Shown here: in pieces, positions 9,901 through 19,779 of the stretch | Layout: each line of letters opens with the position of its first letter | Numbering within the stretch: the first letter of the stretch is position 1 | From: Congeria kusceri | Taxonomy: Eukaryota > Mollusca > Bivalvia > Myida > Dreissenidae | Assembly: GCA_027627225.1 (NCBI GenBank) | Contig: CM051034.1 | Span: 20,568,480-20,632,479 of the forward strand | DNA: 64,000 nucleotides | Direction of reading: 5' to 3' | The notes under the pieces: generated by a model | Told to the model about the DNA's origin: nothing | Seen by the model: only the letters and a program-made list of their open reading frames with translations | Databases searched by the model: none | Program-made: the position numbers and the translations under genes

Positions 9901-12400
9901 GTTAACCAGATTTTGCCATTTCGTCTTGCACCAACACCGCTTGCTACAACACTTGCATACTTACACAGTTGTTGCTTATGACCATTCCCAGTCCACCCAT
10001 ATCACTCAACTTTACTTTGAACCCGACCTTGAACTGATTTCAACTTATAATAATTCAAAAGTGCCATTTCTTGGTTAACTAGATTTTACCGTTTCGTCTA
10101 GCACCAACACTGCTTACTACAACACTTGGATATTTACACAGTTTTTACTTATGACCTTTCCCAATCCACCCATATAACCCAACCTCACTTTGACCTTGAC
10201 CTAATTTGGACTAAGAAATGGGCTACCCAGCACCAACCGGGGGCATGTGTGTTTATCAAACACAGAATCTTGTTTAATGCCTGTTTTTACACTTCCCGAT
10301 TTCACAAATCTCTTGGAAATCACGAACTATAAGTTCAAAATTTATATTTATTCAAACTTCAGAAATTTATGATAATCTCTTGGAAAAATGAATAACGTAA
10401 TTGAAATTCATACTTCGCACCTCATGATTTCCAACGGAGTTATGAAATCGTGAAGTAAATGTGTGAATACATTATTTTTATGCCCCCGAAGGAAAATTTG
10501 GGGGCATATAGTAAATCACATCGTCTGTCTGTCTGTCTGTCTGTCTGGAGGGAGGGAGGGAGGGAGGGAGGAAGGAAGGAAGGAAGGAATATAACTCCAT
10601 TTGTATTGAAGGGATTCAAATGAAACTTCGTATAATGATAGAGGACAATGAGAGGAAGTGTAGAGTACAAATACCACAACTCTTTCTATAACAATTACAG
10701 AGTTATTGCCCATTGTTTAATTTTCTTGTATTACTAGTATTGAAGGGATTCAAATGAAACTTCATATAATGATAGAGAACAATGAAAGGAAGTGCAGAGC
10801 ACAAGGACAACAACTCTTTGTTCAATATTTACATAGTTATTGCCCTTTGCTTTATTTTCTTATGTGAAGCATTAATTTTCTTGTGCGGAGCATAACTCCA
10901 GTAGCATTGAAGGGAATCAAATGAAACTTGATATAATGATAGAGGACAATGAGTGGAAGTGCAGAGTACACGTACCTCAGCTCTTTCTTCAATATTTACA
11001 GATTTATTGCCCTTTGTTTTAATTCCTTGTGCAGAGCACAACTCCATTAGTAATGCAGAGATTCAAATGAAACTTCATACAATGATAGAGGACAATGAGA
11101 GGAAGTGCAGAGCACAAGGACCATAACTCATTTTTAATATTTACTGATTAATTGTCCTTTGTTTTCTTCTATGCAGATAATTACTACCTTAGTATTGAAG
11201 GAATTTAAAATAACACCACATATATTGATACAGGACATTGAGAAGAAGAGCAGAGTACAAGGACCATAACTCTTTCTTCAATATTTATGGAGTTATTGCC
11301 CTTCAGTTAATTTTCTTTTGTAGTGCATAAATCCATTAGTAGATTTACAATAAAAACACATATATTGATAGAGGATGTTGAGAGGAAGTGCAGAGTACAA
11401 GGACTATAACTTGTTTTGTAGGAAGCATCATTTTTGCCAACATGTAACTAACATTGTGTTGCCTTCCTCTGACAAGCATATGCTTTGGGGGCATACGTCA
11501 CATCCTATAACAAGCCTTGCTTGTAATTTGCATACCAAAATGTAAAATTATAAAATGAGAATAATGAAGTCACCACCAGTCTTCCATAAATGTTCGATAT
11601 GTCATTCTGTCATGGAAGGGCTAGCATTTAGTATTTTCAAATAAAAATTTAAAAAAAAATTGGTTAATAAAATTTAAAAAATCGGGCACTTAATATTGCT
11701 AGAAGAATTAACATTTTGCTTTATTTGGATAAACTTAATATATGCAACTATAAATCAAGATATTGCATGTAGCTTAATAATGGGATGCTTGTTAAATGTA
11801 GCTAAAATTGCACACTACATTAAGCTAAAAATGGAATTAAAGGGGTACAATCATTACTATTCTCCTTAGTTTGATTTTGTTCTTTTATTCTTTGATATTT
11901 TTTTCTAGTTGGATCCAGTAGCAGAAGTTCAGGAGGAGGAAAAAGAAAAGAAGCATAAGAAAAAAAAGAGAAGGAAAGAAAAGAAACGAAAGAGAGAAAG
12001 AGACGAGTCCGAGGATAGACAGAACAAGGGAGACAATTGGACTGAAGAGCAGAAAGTATCAAACAATCTGAACATAACTGAAGCACCAAAACCTGAATTA
12101 GACAAACAGGTGTTTGGTTACAGAAAAACCGAGAGAGGGTTACTACCCATTCTTCCTAGTGATGATTCTGAGACTGATAACGTCTCTCCGCTGTACCAGA
12201 GACGTCAGAAGGAAAAATATATTTCATCTCCCTTCTCCCATGGTGCTGATAGGGAGGACATTTCTAGCGAGATGATGAAGGCACAGAGGGGTTTGTCGTC
12301 CGATAGCGACGAAGTCTCACCAAGGCCCCTAGAACTGCTGAAGAAGAAGAAGAAAAAGAAGAGGAGGCAAATCACCTATAGTCGAACTGAAAGTGATTAG
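797..12400 (+). CDS. TRPM-family cation channel, 3' part (last four exons)
   Basis: The coding exons are 797-978, 4589-4721, 5934-6078 and 11909-12400 (stop included), about 317 codons. The gene starts left of the window. TRPM proteins are tetrameric six-helix cation channels of the plasma or organelle membrane. Seen: the segment after S6 with the TRP helix (QEIWKYQMYFMVNEYE), the proline pair FVPPLSL, a basic stretch ending GRRHKEE, then LEYLQLFEKEMMMNYL and a heptad-like region (VNKLQKRVDELTKLIEDE) where TRPM channels have their assembly coiled coil. Splice phases agree at each join: g+ag gives Glu, ag+a gives Arg, and the last join is phase 0. The WKYQ..F.VNEY pattern is closest by eye to TRPM2/TRPM8 rather than TRPM1/3. 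The tail is a lysine-rich, acidic low-complexity exon. No Nudix box and no kinase domain is present, so this is a TRPM without the enzyme module of TRPM2, 6 or 7. Family assignment is firm; subfamily is tentative. Confidence 0.88.
1976..2832 (+). mobile_element. Solo LTR (857 bp) inside the 145-bp array
   Basis: The insert begins TGTAACAAG and ends CTATTGCA, i.e. TG...CA. It is flanked on both sides by GCAT (1972-1975 and 2833-2836). The 145-bp tandem unit resumes across the join exactly as in the uninterrupted copies. A promoter-like block (2534-2586) and ATTAAA at 2771 fit U3 and poly(A) signals. No internal coding region, primer site or second LTR is present, so this is a solo LTR left by recombination. 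The element's superfamily is unknown. Confidence 0.8.
2534..2586 (+). promoter_or_regulatory. LTR promoter: two inverted CCAAT boxes and TATAAATA
   Basis: ATTGG occurs at 2534-2538 and 2563-2567, and TATAAATA at 2579-2586, all in the LTR and in the order expected of a pol II promoter reading rightward. Transcription would start near 2610. Confidence 0.55.
3480..4375 (+). repeat. 24-bp minisatellite, about 37 diverged copies
   Basis: The unit is close to actttccctagttgtgctct plus agaa. It lies in the TRPM intron just upstream of the exon at 4589. Most copies carry tttccctag, a polypyrimidine-AG string that resembles a 3' splice site. Confidence 0.88.
4589..4721 (+). CDS. TRPM exon: linker and start of coiled coil
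   Basis: The acceptor is acgtgcag and the donor is GTATGAG at 4722. The two leading bases complete the Glu codon begun in the previous exon. It encodes QTWGPRHLEYLQLFEKEM followed by MMNYLRHRKSMEMSG and IDMTVNKLQK; the LQLFEKE and NYLR pattern matches the TRPM region between the TRP helix and the coiled coil. Minisatellites lie on both sides: a 24-bp array ends about 200 bp upstream and a 34-bp array starts about 20 bp after the donor. Confidence 0.88.
4744..5240 (+). repeat. 33-35-bp minisatellite starting at a splice donor
   Basis: About 14 units close to gcgtatgtgagacttggcct plus ttgtaaaaaagaaa. The sequence just after the exon donor at 4722 is itself a longer version of the unit, and the last unit (5187-5240) again resembles that donor context (gtatgtgtgtatttactgag). 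The array therefore probably grew from the start of this intron. Confidence 0.88.
5305..5562. mobile_element. Foldback element family 1, copy 1 (full length)
   Basis: Ends gaggcatgtcgtgggaaaa and its inverted match. Each half contains its own hairpin around cagcctgtgcagtccgcaca. The centre carries cataaaagcgg. It is the reference copy for this family. Confidence 0.85.
5590..5933 (+). repeat. Tandem copies of an intron-exon junction
   Basis: Four imperfect units of 60-110 bp contain ataaaaggaa, ctattgcc and then tagAGTGGATGAG-like strings at about 5613, 5680, 5790 and 5850. The real exon 3 acceptor at 5933 reads gcagAGTGGATGAG. The upstream units are partial duplications of the junction and a few exon bases. 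Confidence 0.75.
5934..6078 (+). CDS. TRPM exon: coiled-coil region
   Basis: The acceptor is ctccgtgcag before 5934 and the donor is GTATGC at 6079. The first base completes an Arg codon and 48 codons follow: VDELTKLIEDEVVVDALPNQ, then PWKQYLDWMAQTALEEGQ, then EPEARPQSAK. The VDELTKLIEDE heptads extend the coiled coil of the previous exon. The exon ends on a codon boundary (phase 0). The 340 bp upstream contain several imperfect copies of this exon's own 3' splice junction. Confidence 0.85.
6079..6925. other. Unique-looking TRPM intron sequence
   Basis: AT-rich intron with a few short tggaaaaatcatgga repeats between 6105 and 6195 and again near 6420. No gene or clear element was seen. Confidence 0.5.
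6926..7094. mobile_element. Long hairpin (foldback) element, 169 bp
   Basis: The arms of about 40 bp are nearly perfectly complementary: cagatatttcattg... on the left, ...caatgaaatatctg on the right, both containing the inverted heptamer pair around gggaacagtcaaattgttt. The loop holds a second small inversion (ctcggcctaaaggcctcgg). It has the size and form of a MITE and occurs once in the window. Confidence 0.75.
7201..7399. mobile_element. Foldback family 1, truncated copy
   Basis: The left end and first hairpin are intact; the second hairpin is cut after gtcgtcacgtattagcctgt and joined to a short cgcctca end. Confidence 0.8.
7566..9226 (+). repeat. 57-bp satellite array, about 29 copies
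   Basis: The unit reads approximately aaaggatttctgtctcatat, cttcatattacaatatgtgt, tttgcagtctccaatat. Since 57 is 19 codons, several frames stay open and give false ORFs on both strands. Many units carry ttttgcag. A multi-unit block is repeated: the diagnostic gttat/tgtttgcc variants at 8291 recur 626 bp later at 8917. Confidence 0.92.
9550..10290 (+). mobile_element. Pearl-like element B
   Basis: The left end gggcatcttgatgcaggagg is followed by a ccgtccttccgtccg leader. The core has four diverged units starting gattttaccgtttcgtctag (about 9628, 9783, 9908, 10082) and containing ctcactttgaccttgacct. The right end is gggggcatgtgtgtttatca then tcttgttta. The sequences on its two sides (9420-9545 and 10285-10475) resemble each other, so it may sit inside a larger repeat. 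Confidence 0.6.
10478..11525 (+). mobile_element. Pearl-like element C with compound microsatellite
   Basis: The left end tatgcccccgaaggaaaatt with its inverted tgggggcata makes a hairpin. It is followed by (ctgt)n, (gagg)n and (gaag)n at 10525-10590. The core has about six diverged units of 135-165 bp with atgatagaggacaatgagag. The right end is tgggggcatacgtcacatcc then gccttgcttgt. Confidence 0.7.
11909..12400 (+). CDS. TRPM terminal exon: lysine-rich cytoplasmic tail
   Basis: The exon starts after a good polypyrimidine acceptor (tatttttttctag) in phase 0 with LDPVAEVQEEEKEKK. It reads open for 163 codons to a TAG stop at 12398-12400. Composition: a Lys/Arg/Glu block at residues 10-45 of the exon, a Ser/Asp/Glu-rich middle (LPSDDSETDNVSPLY), and a second lysine run (LLKKKKKKKRRQ) close to the C terminus. 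The lysine blocks could be nuclear-localisation-like or phosphoinositide-binding signals (inference). It shows no resemblance to a NUDT9-homology or alpha-kinase domain. Confidence 0.75.
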   Translation: MDPVAEVQEEEKEKKHKKKKRRKEKKRKRERDESEDRQNKGDNWTEEQKVSNNLNITEAPKPELDKQVFGYRKTERGLLPILPSDDSETDNVSPLYQRRQKEKYISSPFSHGADREDISSEMMKAQRGLSSDSDEVSPRPLELLKKKKKKKRRQITYSRTESD

Positions 12401-12460
12401 AGATACCACACGTTTCTTGTTATGAGAGGCCTTAGGTAAAATGCTGCTAATTATAACCTG

Positions 12461-12985
12461 ACACTTTCATATTTGTGTATAGACAAAGAACAAAATTACC
12501 ATTGTTTAACATGCATTGAGCAAAGTGAACAATTATATATTTATTGGGAGATTAATAATGATTTGTTGTTCTGGTGTGCGTATATTAAACCATGCGAGAG
12601 AACTCCAAATCATTGTTTATAAGCTGATACAATACTATATCGATTTTTTTTCTTAAATATAATTTCGTAAAATATTCTTTAACGATTTGAAATACATTGT
12701 TAATGTTTTAATACCCCATCTCAGCTGTGCATTTAGGAGGTTAGTGTTCTGTTATTGATGCCAAGAATTAAGTGTAATTTCAGGATATGCTTTTAGAGTA
12801 ATCTATAATCCTGCACAGATATAAGAAACCAATAGTTTGTTGTTGTTTATTCACTGAGGTCGTATGTTGCAAAATTAACTCTTTTCTGATGATATTTTGC
12901 TATTTATTTTAAAATTCAGTTTTCAATTGCATTTGAAGCTACTTTCACAAGGTTTTACGTTTTCTAATGTAATATAACTACGCTT
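12461..12985. other. Downstream of the TRPM gene, with a relic of foldback family 2
   Basis: The TRPM 3' UTR should lie here. A relic at about 12475-12615 (agacaaagaacaaaatta ... gaactccaaatcattgttta) matches family 2 at 27280 and 62050. An ATTAAA lies at 12584 but is within the relic. No firm polyadenylation site was placed. Confidence 0.45.
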
Positions 12986-14165
12986 TCCTACTACCCCCGG
13001 CGTCGGCGTCCGCATCCGCGTATTTGGTTAAAGTTTTTATTCAGAAGTCTTGTAACTTCAAAACTACATAAGTAATTCACTTAAAACTTGGAATATACCT
13101 TTGTCATCAACTCCAGTGTCTAGGGCAACATTCCCCATAACACTGTTTTGTATTTTGACAGAGTTATGCCCCTTTTTCACTTAGATTTTCTGGTTAAAGT
13201 GTATTTTCAAAAGTTTTGTAACTTCAAAACTACATAAGTTATTCACTTGAAACTTGGAACTAGCCTTTGTCATCAACTCCAGTATCAAGGGCAACATTCA
13301 ATATAACTCTGCTTTGTATTTTGACAGAGTTATTCCCCTTTTTCACATAGATTTTATTGTTAAAGTTTATGTTCAAAAGTTTTGTAACTTCAATACTACA
13401 AAAGCTATTCACTTGAAACTTGGAATATACCTTTATCATCAACTCCAGTATCAGGGTGAACATTCACCATAACTCTATTTTGTATTTTGACAGAGTTATG
13501 CCCCTTTTTCACATAGATTTTGCGGTTAAAGTTGATATTTAAAAGTTTTGTAACTTCAGAACTACAGTTATTCGCTTGAAACTTGAAACTAACCTTTGTC
13601 ATCAACTCAAGTATCAGGGGCAACATTACCCATAACTTATTTTGTATTTTGACAAAGTTATGCCCCTTCTCACTTAAATTTTCTGTTTAAAGTTTATATT
13701 CAAGTTTGGTAACTTCCAAACTACATAAGTTATTCACTTGAAACTTGGAACTAACCTTTGTCATCAACTCCAGTATCAAGGGCAACATTCCCTATAACTC
13801 AGTTTTTTATTTTGACAGAGTTATGCCCCTTTTGCACATAGATTTTCTGGTGAAAGTTTAAATTGAAAAGTTGTGCAACTTCAAAACTACATAAGATATT
13901 CACTTAGAACTAACCTTTGTCATCAAGTCTAGTATCAGGGGCAACTTTACCCATAACTCTGTTTTGTATTTTGACAGAGTTAGCCCACTTTTTACCTAGA
14001 CTTTGTGGTTAAAGTTTTTGTTCCAAAAATTCATAAACTATACAAGGCTTCACTTAAAAGTGTTGTATTTTAACAAATTTATGCCCCTTCCACTATCCAA
14101 AATATGTACCAACTGAAATACTTCGAATAGTCGAGCGCGCTGTCCTCTGACAGCTCTTGTTGCTC
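12985..14165 (+). mobile_element. Pearl-like element D, ~170-bp tandem units
   Basis: After a short GC-rich start (ggcgtcggcgtccgcatccg) come six to seven units of about 170 bp. Each contains ttcacttgaaacttggaac, catcaactccagtatca and ttttgacagagttatgcccc. It ends gctgtcctctgacagctctt gtt. A single reverse-oriented unit of the same satellite occurs at about 62375-62545. Confidence 0.7.
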
Positions 14166-14419
14166 ATGTTACCTGCATAGAGTACAGTTGTAATGACTAA
14201 AGTAGTCAAATGTCTTTGATTCAGATAGCTAAAATTAACTTTTTGAAAGTCTTGACCATCAAGTCTATGAAGATACCAAAGTCACTTAGAAGAAATGTAA
14301 AATGCATTAGCTATTGATATTCAACTTCTAAACATAACTATTTTTCTATGTGCCAGTTTCCATTATCAGGAAATCACATGCTTAACTGTTTTAAAAATTA
14401 CTACTACTATAATATAAAT

Positions 14420-14632
14420 GAGGCGTGTAGTGGGAAAACCGGGCTTAATGCATGTGCATAAAGTGTCATCCCAGATAAGCCTGCGCAGTCCTCACAGGCT
14501 AATCCGTGACGACACTTTCCGCCTACAGTGAATTTATGCTTAGAAGAGACTTCCTTGAAACATAAAATACCATAAAAGCGGAAAGTGCACTTTATGCACA
14601 TGCATTTAGTCCGGGTTTCCCACGACATGCCT
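14420..14632. mobile_element. Foldback family 1, copy with shortened second hairpin
   Basis: Both terminal inverted repeats (gaggcgtgtagtgggaaaa; ttcccacgacatgcct) are present; most of the right hairpin is deleted after gcggaaagtgc. Confidence 0.82.
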
Positions 14633-14639
14633 TTGTAAG

Positions 14640-15350
14640 GTAACACTTTTTATTGTTAATATTCCTTAGTGTTGATAATAACTAAATACCCAGTAAGTGA
14701 AAAATGTTCAAAGGGGGCCTGCCTAATATAGACATGTACAACATGTTTTACTTTTCTTGTCTGTTGTCTGATATAGCACGTAAACTTTGCTAATAACTAT
14801 AATATTGCATTATTACGTGACGTTTATAGAGTATACTTCTGTGAATATTGTTTATGTTTAGATTATTGTACAATTCAGATGAGCCATCAGTCAGAAACTG
14901 CTGGTAGAGCTATCAAAATGTATTTTGTCAATACACAAATGCAGCGTATATTGTTGTTAATTTATAGTCGTAGATTTAGATTTTTCTTTCTTTTACCTTA
15001 ACATAGATATAAAGTTAGCTCAGTTTATAAAGCTTCGCTCTCGTATCTGTATCATATGCAAGACATTTTTGTGCGCTATGTGCGCTGTGCATTGTTATAA
15101 AAATTATTTTATACTGTAATCCTGCTTGTTTTGCCATAGGACCAAATCTAAATATGAGATTTTACTTTTATGTTAATCGCTTAATTTGATATTGTATCTT
15201 TAAGTTAGTATCTCACTTTATACTTTTATACTTAATATATTTCATGCAATATCCGTATTATTATTTTCACATACTCATATCTTTCGGGTGCGTAACATTT
15301 AGAATCACTGACTACACTGTAAGTATCTGACAACAATCATAATTTGATAG
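14640..15350. other. Intergenic, nothing recognised
   Basis: AT-rich sequence without a plausible exon, repeat array or RNA gene. Confidence 0.5.
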
Positions 15351-15351
15351 T

Positions 15352-15857
15352 TATTATGCCCCCATCGAAGATAGTGGGTATATTGGTTTGCTGATGTCTG
15401 GGGGCTGTCTATCACATTCGTTTCCGCTCTCTAAGTCCAACGGTTTTTATGCATTCTTCACCAAACTTCATGAAAATGTTTGTGGGCATAATATCTCAGC
15501 CATATTCAATAATCAGCTAAATCGCCCCCAGAGTTGTGGAGTTATAGCCCTTTAATTATCTAGACCTGGCCTTTTTAGCCATTTTTATTCTCCCAAGTCA
15601 AACAGTTTTCATCAGATCTTCACCAAACTAGAAATGTTTGTGGTTATAAATTCTTGGCCAAGTTCAATAATCCAAATCCCACCCCGGGAATTGTTGAGTT
15701 ATGGTCCTTGATTCAGCTAAAATTTGGAGTTCCTTTTTAGCAGTTTCCGCTCTCTTTGTACAACAGTTTTCATCCAATCTTCACCTAACTTGATATTTTA
15801 AAGATTGCTTTCAACCTATAGGGTGCATAACTGTTTTACAAATGGCTCTTGTTATAT
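15352..15857 (+). mobile_element. Pearl-like element E (short)
   Basis: Begins attatgcccccatcgaagat and ends gggtgcataactgttttaca then aatggctcttgtt. The core has about three units with tcttcaccaaact and gttgtggagttatagccc. It has the same end logic as elements A-D but a different core. Confidence 0.6.
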
Positions 15858-16210
15858 CTTTAGTTACTACTATATACTTTGTTTTATTTGACTCATTTAA
15901 ACCATCTTCCTTAGATTTCCTTTCTAATTCATTTTTAGGGACCATCTGTTAATATATTTTACCAGATGCTTTGATAGCCTCTTTGAGTTTTTTTACTCTT
16001 TGAGATATTATGAATTTTTTAGATAACTTTGTATAATATGAAATGTATTGAGCCACAAGATTTACAATAGTGTACAATTTATGTGTTGATGATTCAGTTT
16101 CCCTGTTAATATAAGGGTAACACACTAATTTGTTATTTTGTTTCTACTAGTATAAATCAGTATGTATTGTGCACTTCATTTTGAATCATCTATTGTATTT
16201 ACAAATCAAA

Positions 16211-16510
16211 CCGGGCCCGGCTAGCTAAGTTGGTAGTGCGCTGGGCTGTCAATCCGGGGATTGTGAGTTCGAATCCCAGCCCGGCCACATAACTTGTGTG
16301 AGGATTGGTCATGAAATTATTTCTACGGCCATTCTCCCCCTACCACTGATTCAAGTAGGGCAGTTGTCAGTTACTGGCATAAGTATGTGCAGTTAGTACT
16401 GGTAAACCGCTTAGATCGGCTGAGCTTACCCAGGAAAAGTGTGAGTAGGTTAACTGACCGCCGTGTTATGACTGCAATACGGTTAAAAACGGTGAAAAAT
16501 CCAAATAATT
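16211..16510 (+). mobile_element. tRNA-Asp-like SINE, complete copy
   Basis: The head 16215-16286 folds as a degenerate tRNA: acceptor strands GCCCGGC/GCCCGGC with one mismatch, A box tagctaagttggta, an anticodon loop CTGTCAA (anticodon GTC, Asp) on a five-pair stem, and B box gttcgaatcc. A tRNA-unrelated body of about 215 bp follows. Its last part is shared with positions 1-129. Confidence 0.8.
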
Positions 16511-16762
16511 TATTTTGAGAAATTCCAGTGGAATAATAGATTCGAATAGATTCTAATAGTTATTTTTTCTATACAATTACATACAAAATGTTTTTGTTTT
16601 TAATCATTTAGATCTTTCTATTTTATAATGTTCACGTTATTTTCTAAAATAAATTACTTATTACATGCAAATAATGTTTAAATTAATGTATTCTAACCCT
16701 TATTCTATACATTTTACACTTGCATGCAATCATAGTTCATGTGTAAAAAACTATTTATGAAG

Positions 16763-16866
16763 CTGTATATTTTACACCAAAAATCAATAATCATTATACA
16801 GATGCAAAATCAAACTGTATAGTTTACACCAAAAATCAATAATCATTATACAGATGCAAAATGAAA
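16763..16866 (+). repeat. 52-bp tandem duplication
   Basis: ctgtatattttacaccaaaa and the next 32 bases are repeated once, starting at 16763 and 16815, with few differences. Confidence 0.8.
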
Positions 16867-17449
16867 CATACTATGTGGAAAACATTTGAAGTAGAAACAT
16901 TATGATGTAACCAGTTTGTGTTTGTTTAGAAACTGTAATCTATGTTTATTTTGGCAGCAATGGTATGCCATACATATCATTATCCAAACGTGCCAATATT
17001 GCTATTGATATGCATGGAAAAACCGTTACACACACATCAATACCGTTATTCCTTAAACTGCAAAATACTCTGTTCATTGTACAATTTAGTTCACAATATT
17101 TGTTTAATTTTATTATATGTCATGTCAGATATGAATGTCTAAACATTGTGATAAACATTCATAACTTTGCAATATTGATCAGTCGCTATTACCTTAAAAT
17201 GCTGTGTACAACACGCGCCTTTTTTGCCCCCAAACTCAGTTGGAAACGATCGGTACCACAAATATGCTTAACTATATCATATCCTTGTTCTTAAATATTG
17301 ACCATTAAAAATTGTTGTTACATATCAGCTATGAATTACATTGGCTTATAGTTAATATCAGTACTATGTTTAACGATGTCTATTGTTGGTGTTAAACACA
17401 TTCAACATATCAACTTAATGTCAATTAAGATAATTATTCTCTGCTCAAT

Positions 17450-17658
17450 CATCGTCCCGGATCAGCCGTTGCATACCACAAAGGTTAATCTAAGACGACA
17501 CTTTCCACTTTTATGGTATTTTCAGTTTCAAGGAAGTGCCTTCTAAATATAAATCCATTGTAGGCAGAAAGTGCCATCCTATGTGCAGTCCACACAGGCT
17601 AATTTGGGTCAATAAATTTCACATATGCGTTAAGCCCAGGTTTCCCAAGACATGCCTC
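17450..17658. mobile_element. Foldback family 1, old copy without left end
   Basis: Starts within the first hairpin (atcgtcccggatcagcc) and keeps the centre and the right end cccaagacatgcctcat. It is the most diverged copy. Confidence 0.75.
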
Positions 17659-17659
17659 A

Positions 17660-18368
17660 TTTATTTGTGTTGATCCATATACTCAACCTAACATATAATA
17701 TTTGAGGCTACGACAGCTATATGTTCTGTGATATATTAATTTATTATATTAATTTATTATGACATATCTTTATACCTTGTTATGCCTCCCATGTTTTTCC
17801 TATTTTTCTGTATCTTTTACATACTTTCATATTTCCAGTTTGTCTTTCATTTTAAATATTTACTGATCTATTTATACACTCTTTTGTAGCAAATTGTAAT
17901 ATTCTTGACCTTTTTACAACAACGGGTACATATACTTCTACAGATATACATTTTGTTTGTGGGTGGGTCGGATGTAGGATAGATCCAGATATCACATACA
18001 TTATCGCAATGTGTAAAATCATAGAAACATGAAATAAATATAATAATTGGACATTCTTAAATGCATCATGACCAAATAACAGACATAATTTATACCTTTT
18101 TTAATTAATATGTGTTGTATTTTTACGTTGCTGCTGTTATTTTTGTATCTGTTTACAGTTGATTATAATGCGACAATATATTGCGAGTGCAATATGCTTT
18201 TAGAATTTCAGGTAATTATGATACATTGATTAATAATTTCATCAGTAAATGTTTGTGTTAGTGATTGTTATAACTTAATTTATGTGATAGATGTTTTATA
18301 AATAAAAAATTTAGATATATAGAATTCGAGCTTGTATTTCTTGTCGTTCATAATGATGTTTCTTATAT
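17660..18368. other. Intergenic, nothing recognised
   Basis: AT-rich, with a short ttaatttattatattaatttatta run near 17735 and no gene signal. Confidence 0.45.
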
Positions 18369-18370
18369 TT

Positions 18371-18677
18371 GGGAAAGATCTAGGATCGCAAAAGGTACAT
18401 GGTACTGCTAAAAAGGAGCAGGGTGGAGGGTGGAAAGCCGGACCAGTCTGTTGACGTTTTCTAATAATTGGCTAAATCCAGGCAATTTCTTAGTCTGATA
18501 CTTGTAATTAATGTTTATAAGCATAGTAAATTCATTTGTCATTTAATATTTGCAAAAATATATTACATTTCTCACGATATTCAACAGTTTTGTGTTGACA
18601 ATCCCAGAGGGGCAGCAGGCGGGAAGCAAATAGGAGCAGGGTGCAGCACCCTGCTATTTGGCTCTAGATCTTTCCCT
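18371..18677. mobile_element. Foldback element with gaaagatcta ends
   Basis: gggaaagatctagga at the left is answered by tctagatctttccct at the right. Both sides carry aggagcagggtg blocks, and an inner gcagggtgcagcaccctgc palindrome lies at about 18637-18655. Short relatives occur at 28611-28680 and 37205-37262. Confidence 0.6.
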
Positions 18678-18896
18678 ACTTATATGTTATATATTATAAG
18701 GAAACGCCTTTGCTTCGTATAATTAAAATGTATATTCTTGTCAATGAAACGAATAGTATAGAAATTTAGTACATTTTTAATAACTTGACGTGTATACATT
18801 TATAGATAGGTATACTAATGCAAGCTGTGTAAAATACTTGCCAAGTTACACCTATGGGTCTATACGCAGGGCTGGATCCAGACGTGACTGTCCCTG

Positions 18897-19262
18897 GGGG
18901 GGGGGGCACGAACCAGAAAGGGTGGGGGTCCTATTCATTCGTTATTTCGTCCATCCGTCCATTCATTCGTTCGTTCATTCATTCATACATTCTGTGATCC
19001 GTCTATCATTCACTCACTCATTCATTCATTTAACCCCCAGCATTCATTCATTCCATTACTCCTTCATTGCTCATTCATTCATTTACTCACGCATTCATTC
19101 ATTCCTTTACTCATTTATTAATTTACTCATTCATTCATTCTTTCATTTACTAATTTATTCATTTATTCACTCATTCACCCATTCATTTACTTATTCATTC
19201 ACCAACTCATGAATCAATCCAGAATCAACCTGGATCCATCCATCCATTCATCTATCATTCAT
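18897..19262 (+). repeat. G run followed by degenerate (ATTC)n microsatellite
   Basis: A 12-13 G run near 18896-18907, then about 320 bp of cattcattcattcg-type repeats. The 140-codon frame here (Ser/His/Phe/Ile repeats) is a product of the repeat. Confidence 0.88.
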
Positions 19263-19779
19263 TTTCGTGATAATATCCCGACCGAAACCACACCTATATC
19301 TATAGTCAATCAATACAGTGCTCATTGAGAAATTCGCGGAAGTACAACTTAATTTAAGTGTGTTCTTGGGAGCTTTATGAATACGCCCTGAATGTATTGG
19401 CCTATCGGTGGAAGCCAATGTTAATTATATGTGTTAATGTGTCTCACCGCATTTTACATACATTTTAAGGCACATGCATTTTTTTATTAGACACATTGCT
19501 ATGATAATAATCCATATACACATCATTTTAATGACAAACAATCATGAAGAAATTGTTTTTCGGAACATTGATTTGTCCCCTCGTTAACTTTCTGTTTTCC
19601 ATTTCTGAATAATTTTACTCGCATACCGATCTTCGAAGTTATTGTCAACTTCTCAACAATAGGCCTTTTCGTTATAATTATAATGTGTAATTAAATATTA
19701 TTTATCTCTTTCATTACTACACGTAATTATTAGTATTAATTTTTTAAATGGTGATAGAAATGAGCCGCCTTTTTGCGCG

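Noticed and set aside
16215..16286. Functional tRNA-Asp gene
   Set aside because: The T stem has mismatches, the acceptor has one mismatch, and it is fused to a repeated SINE body also seen at 1-129.
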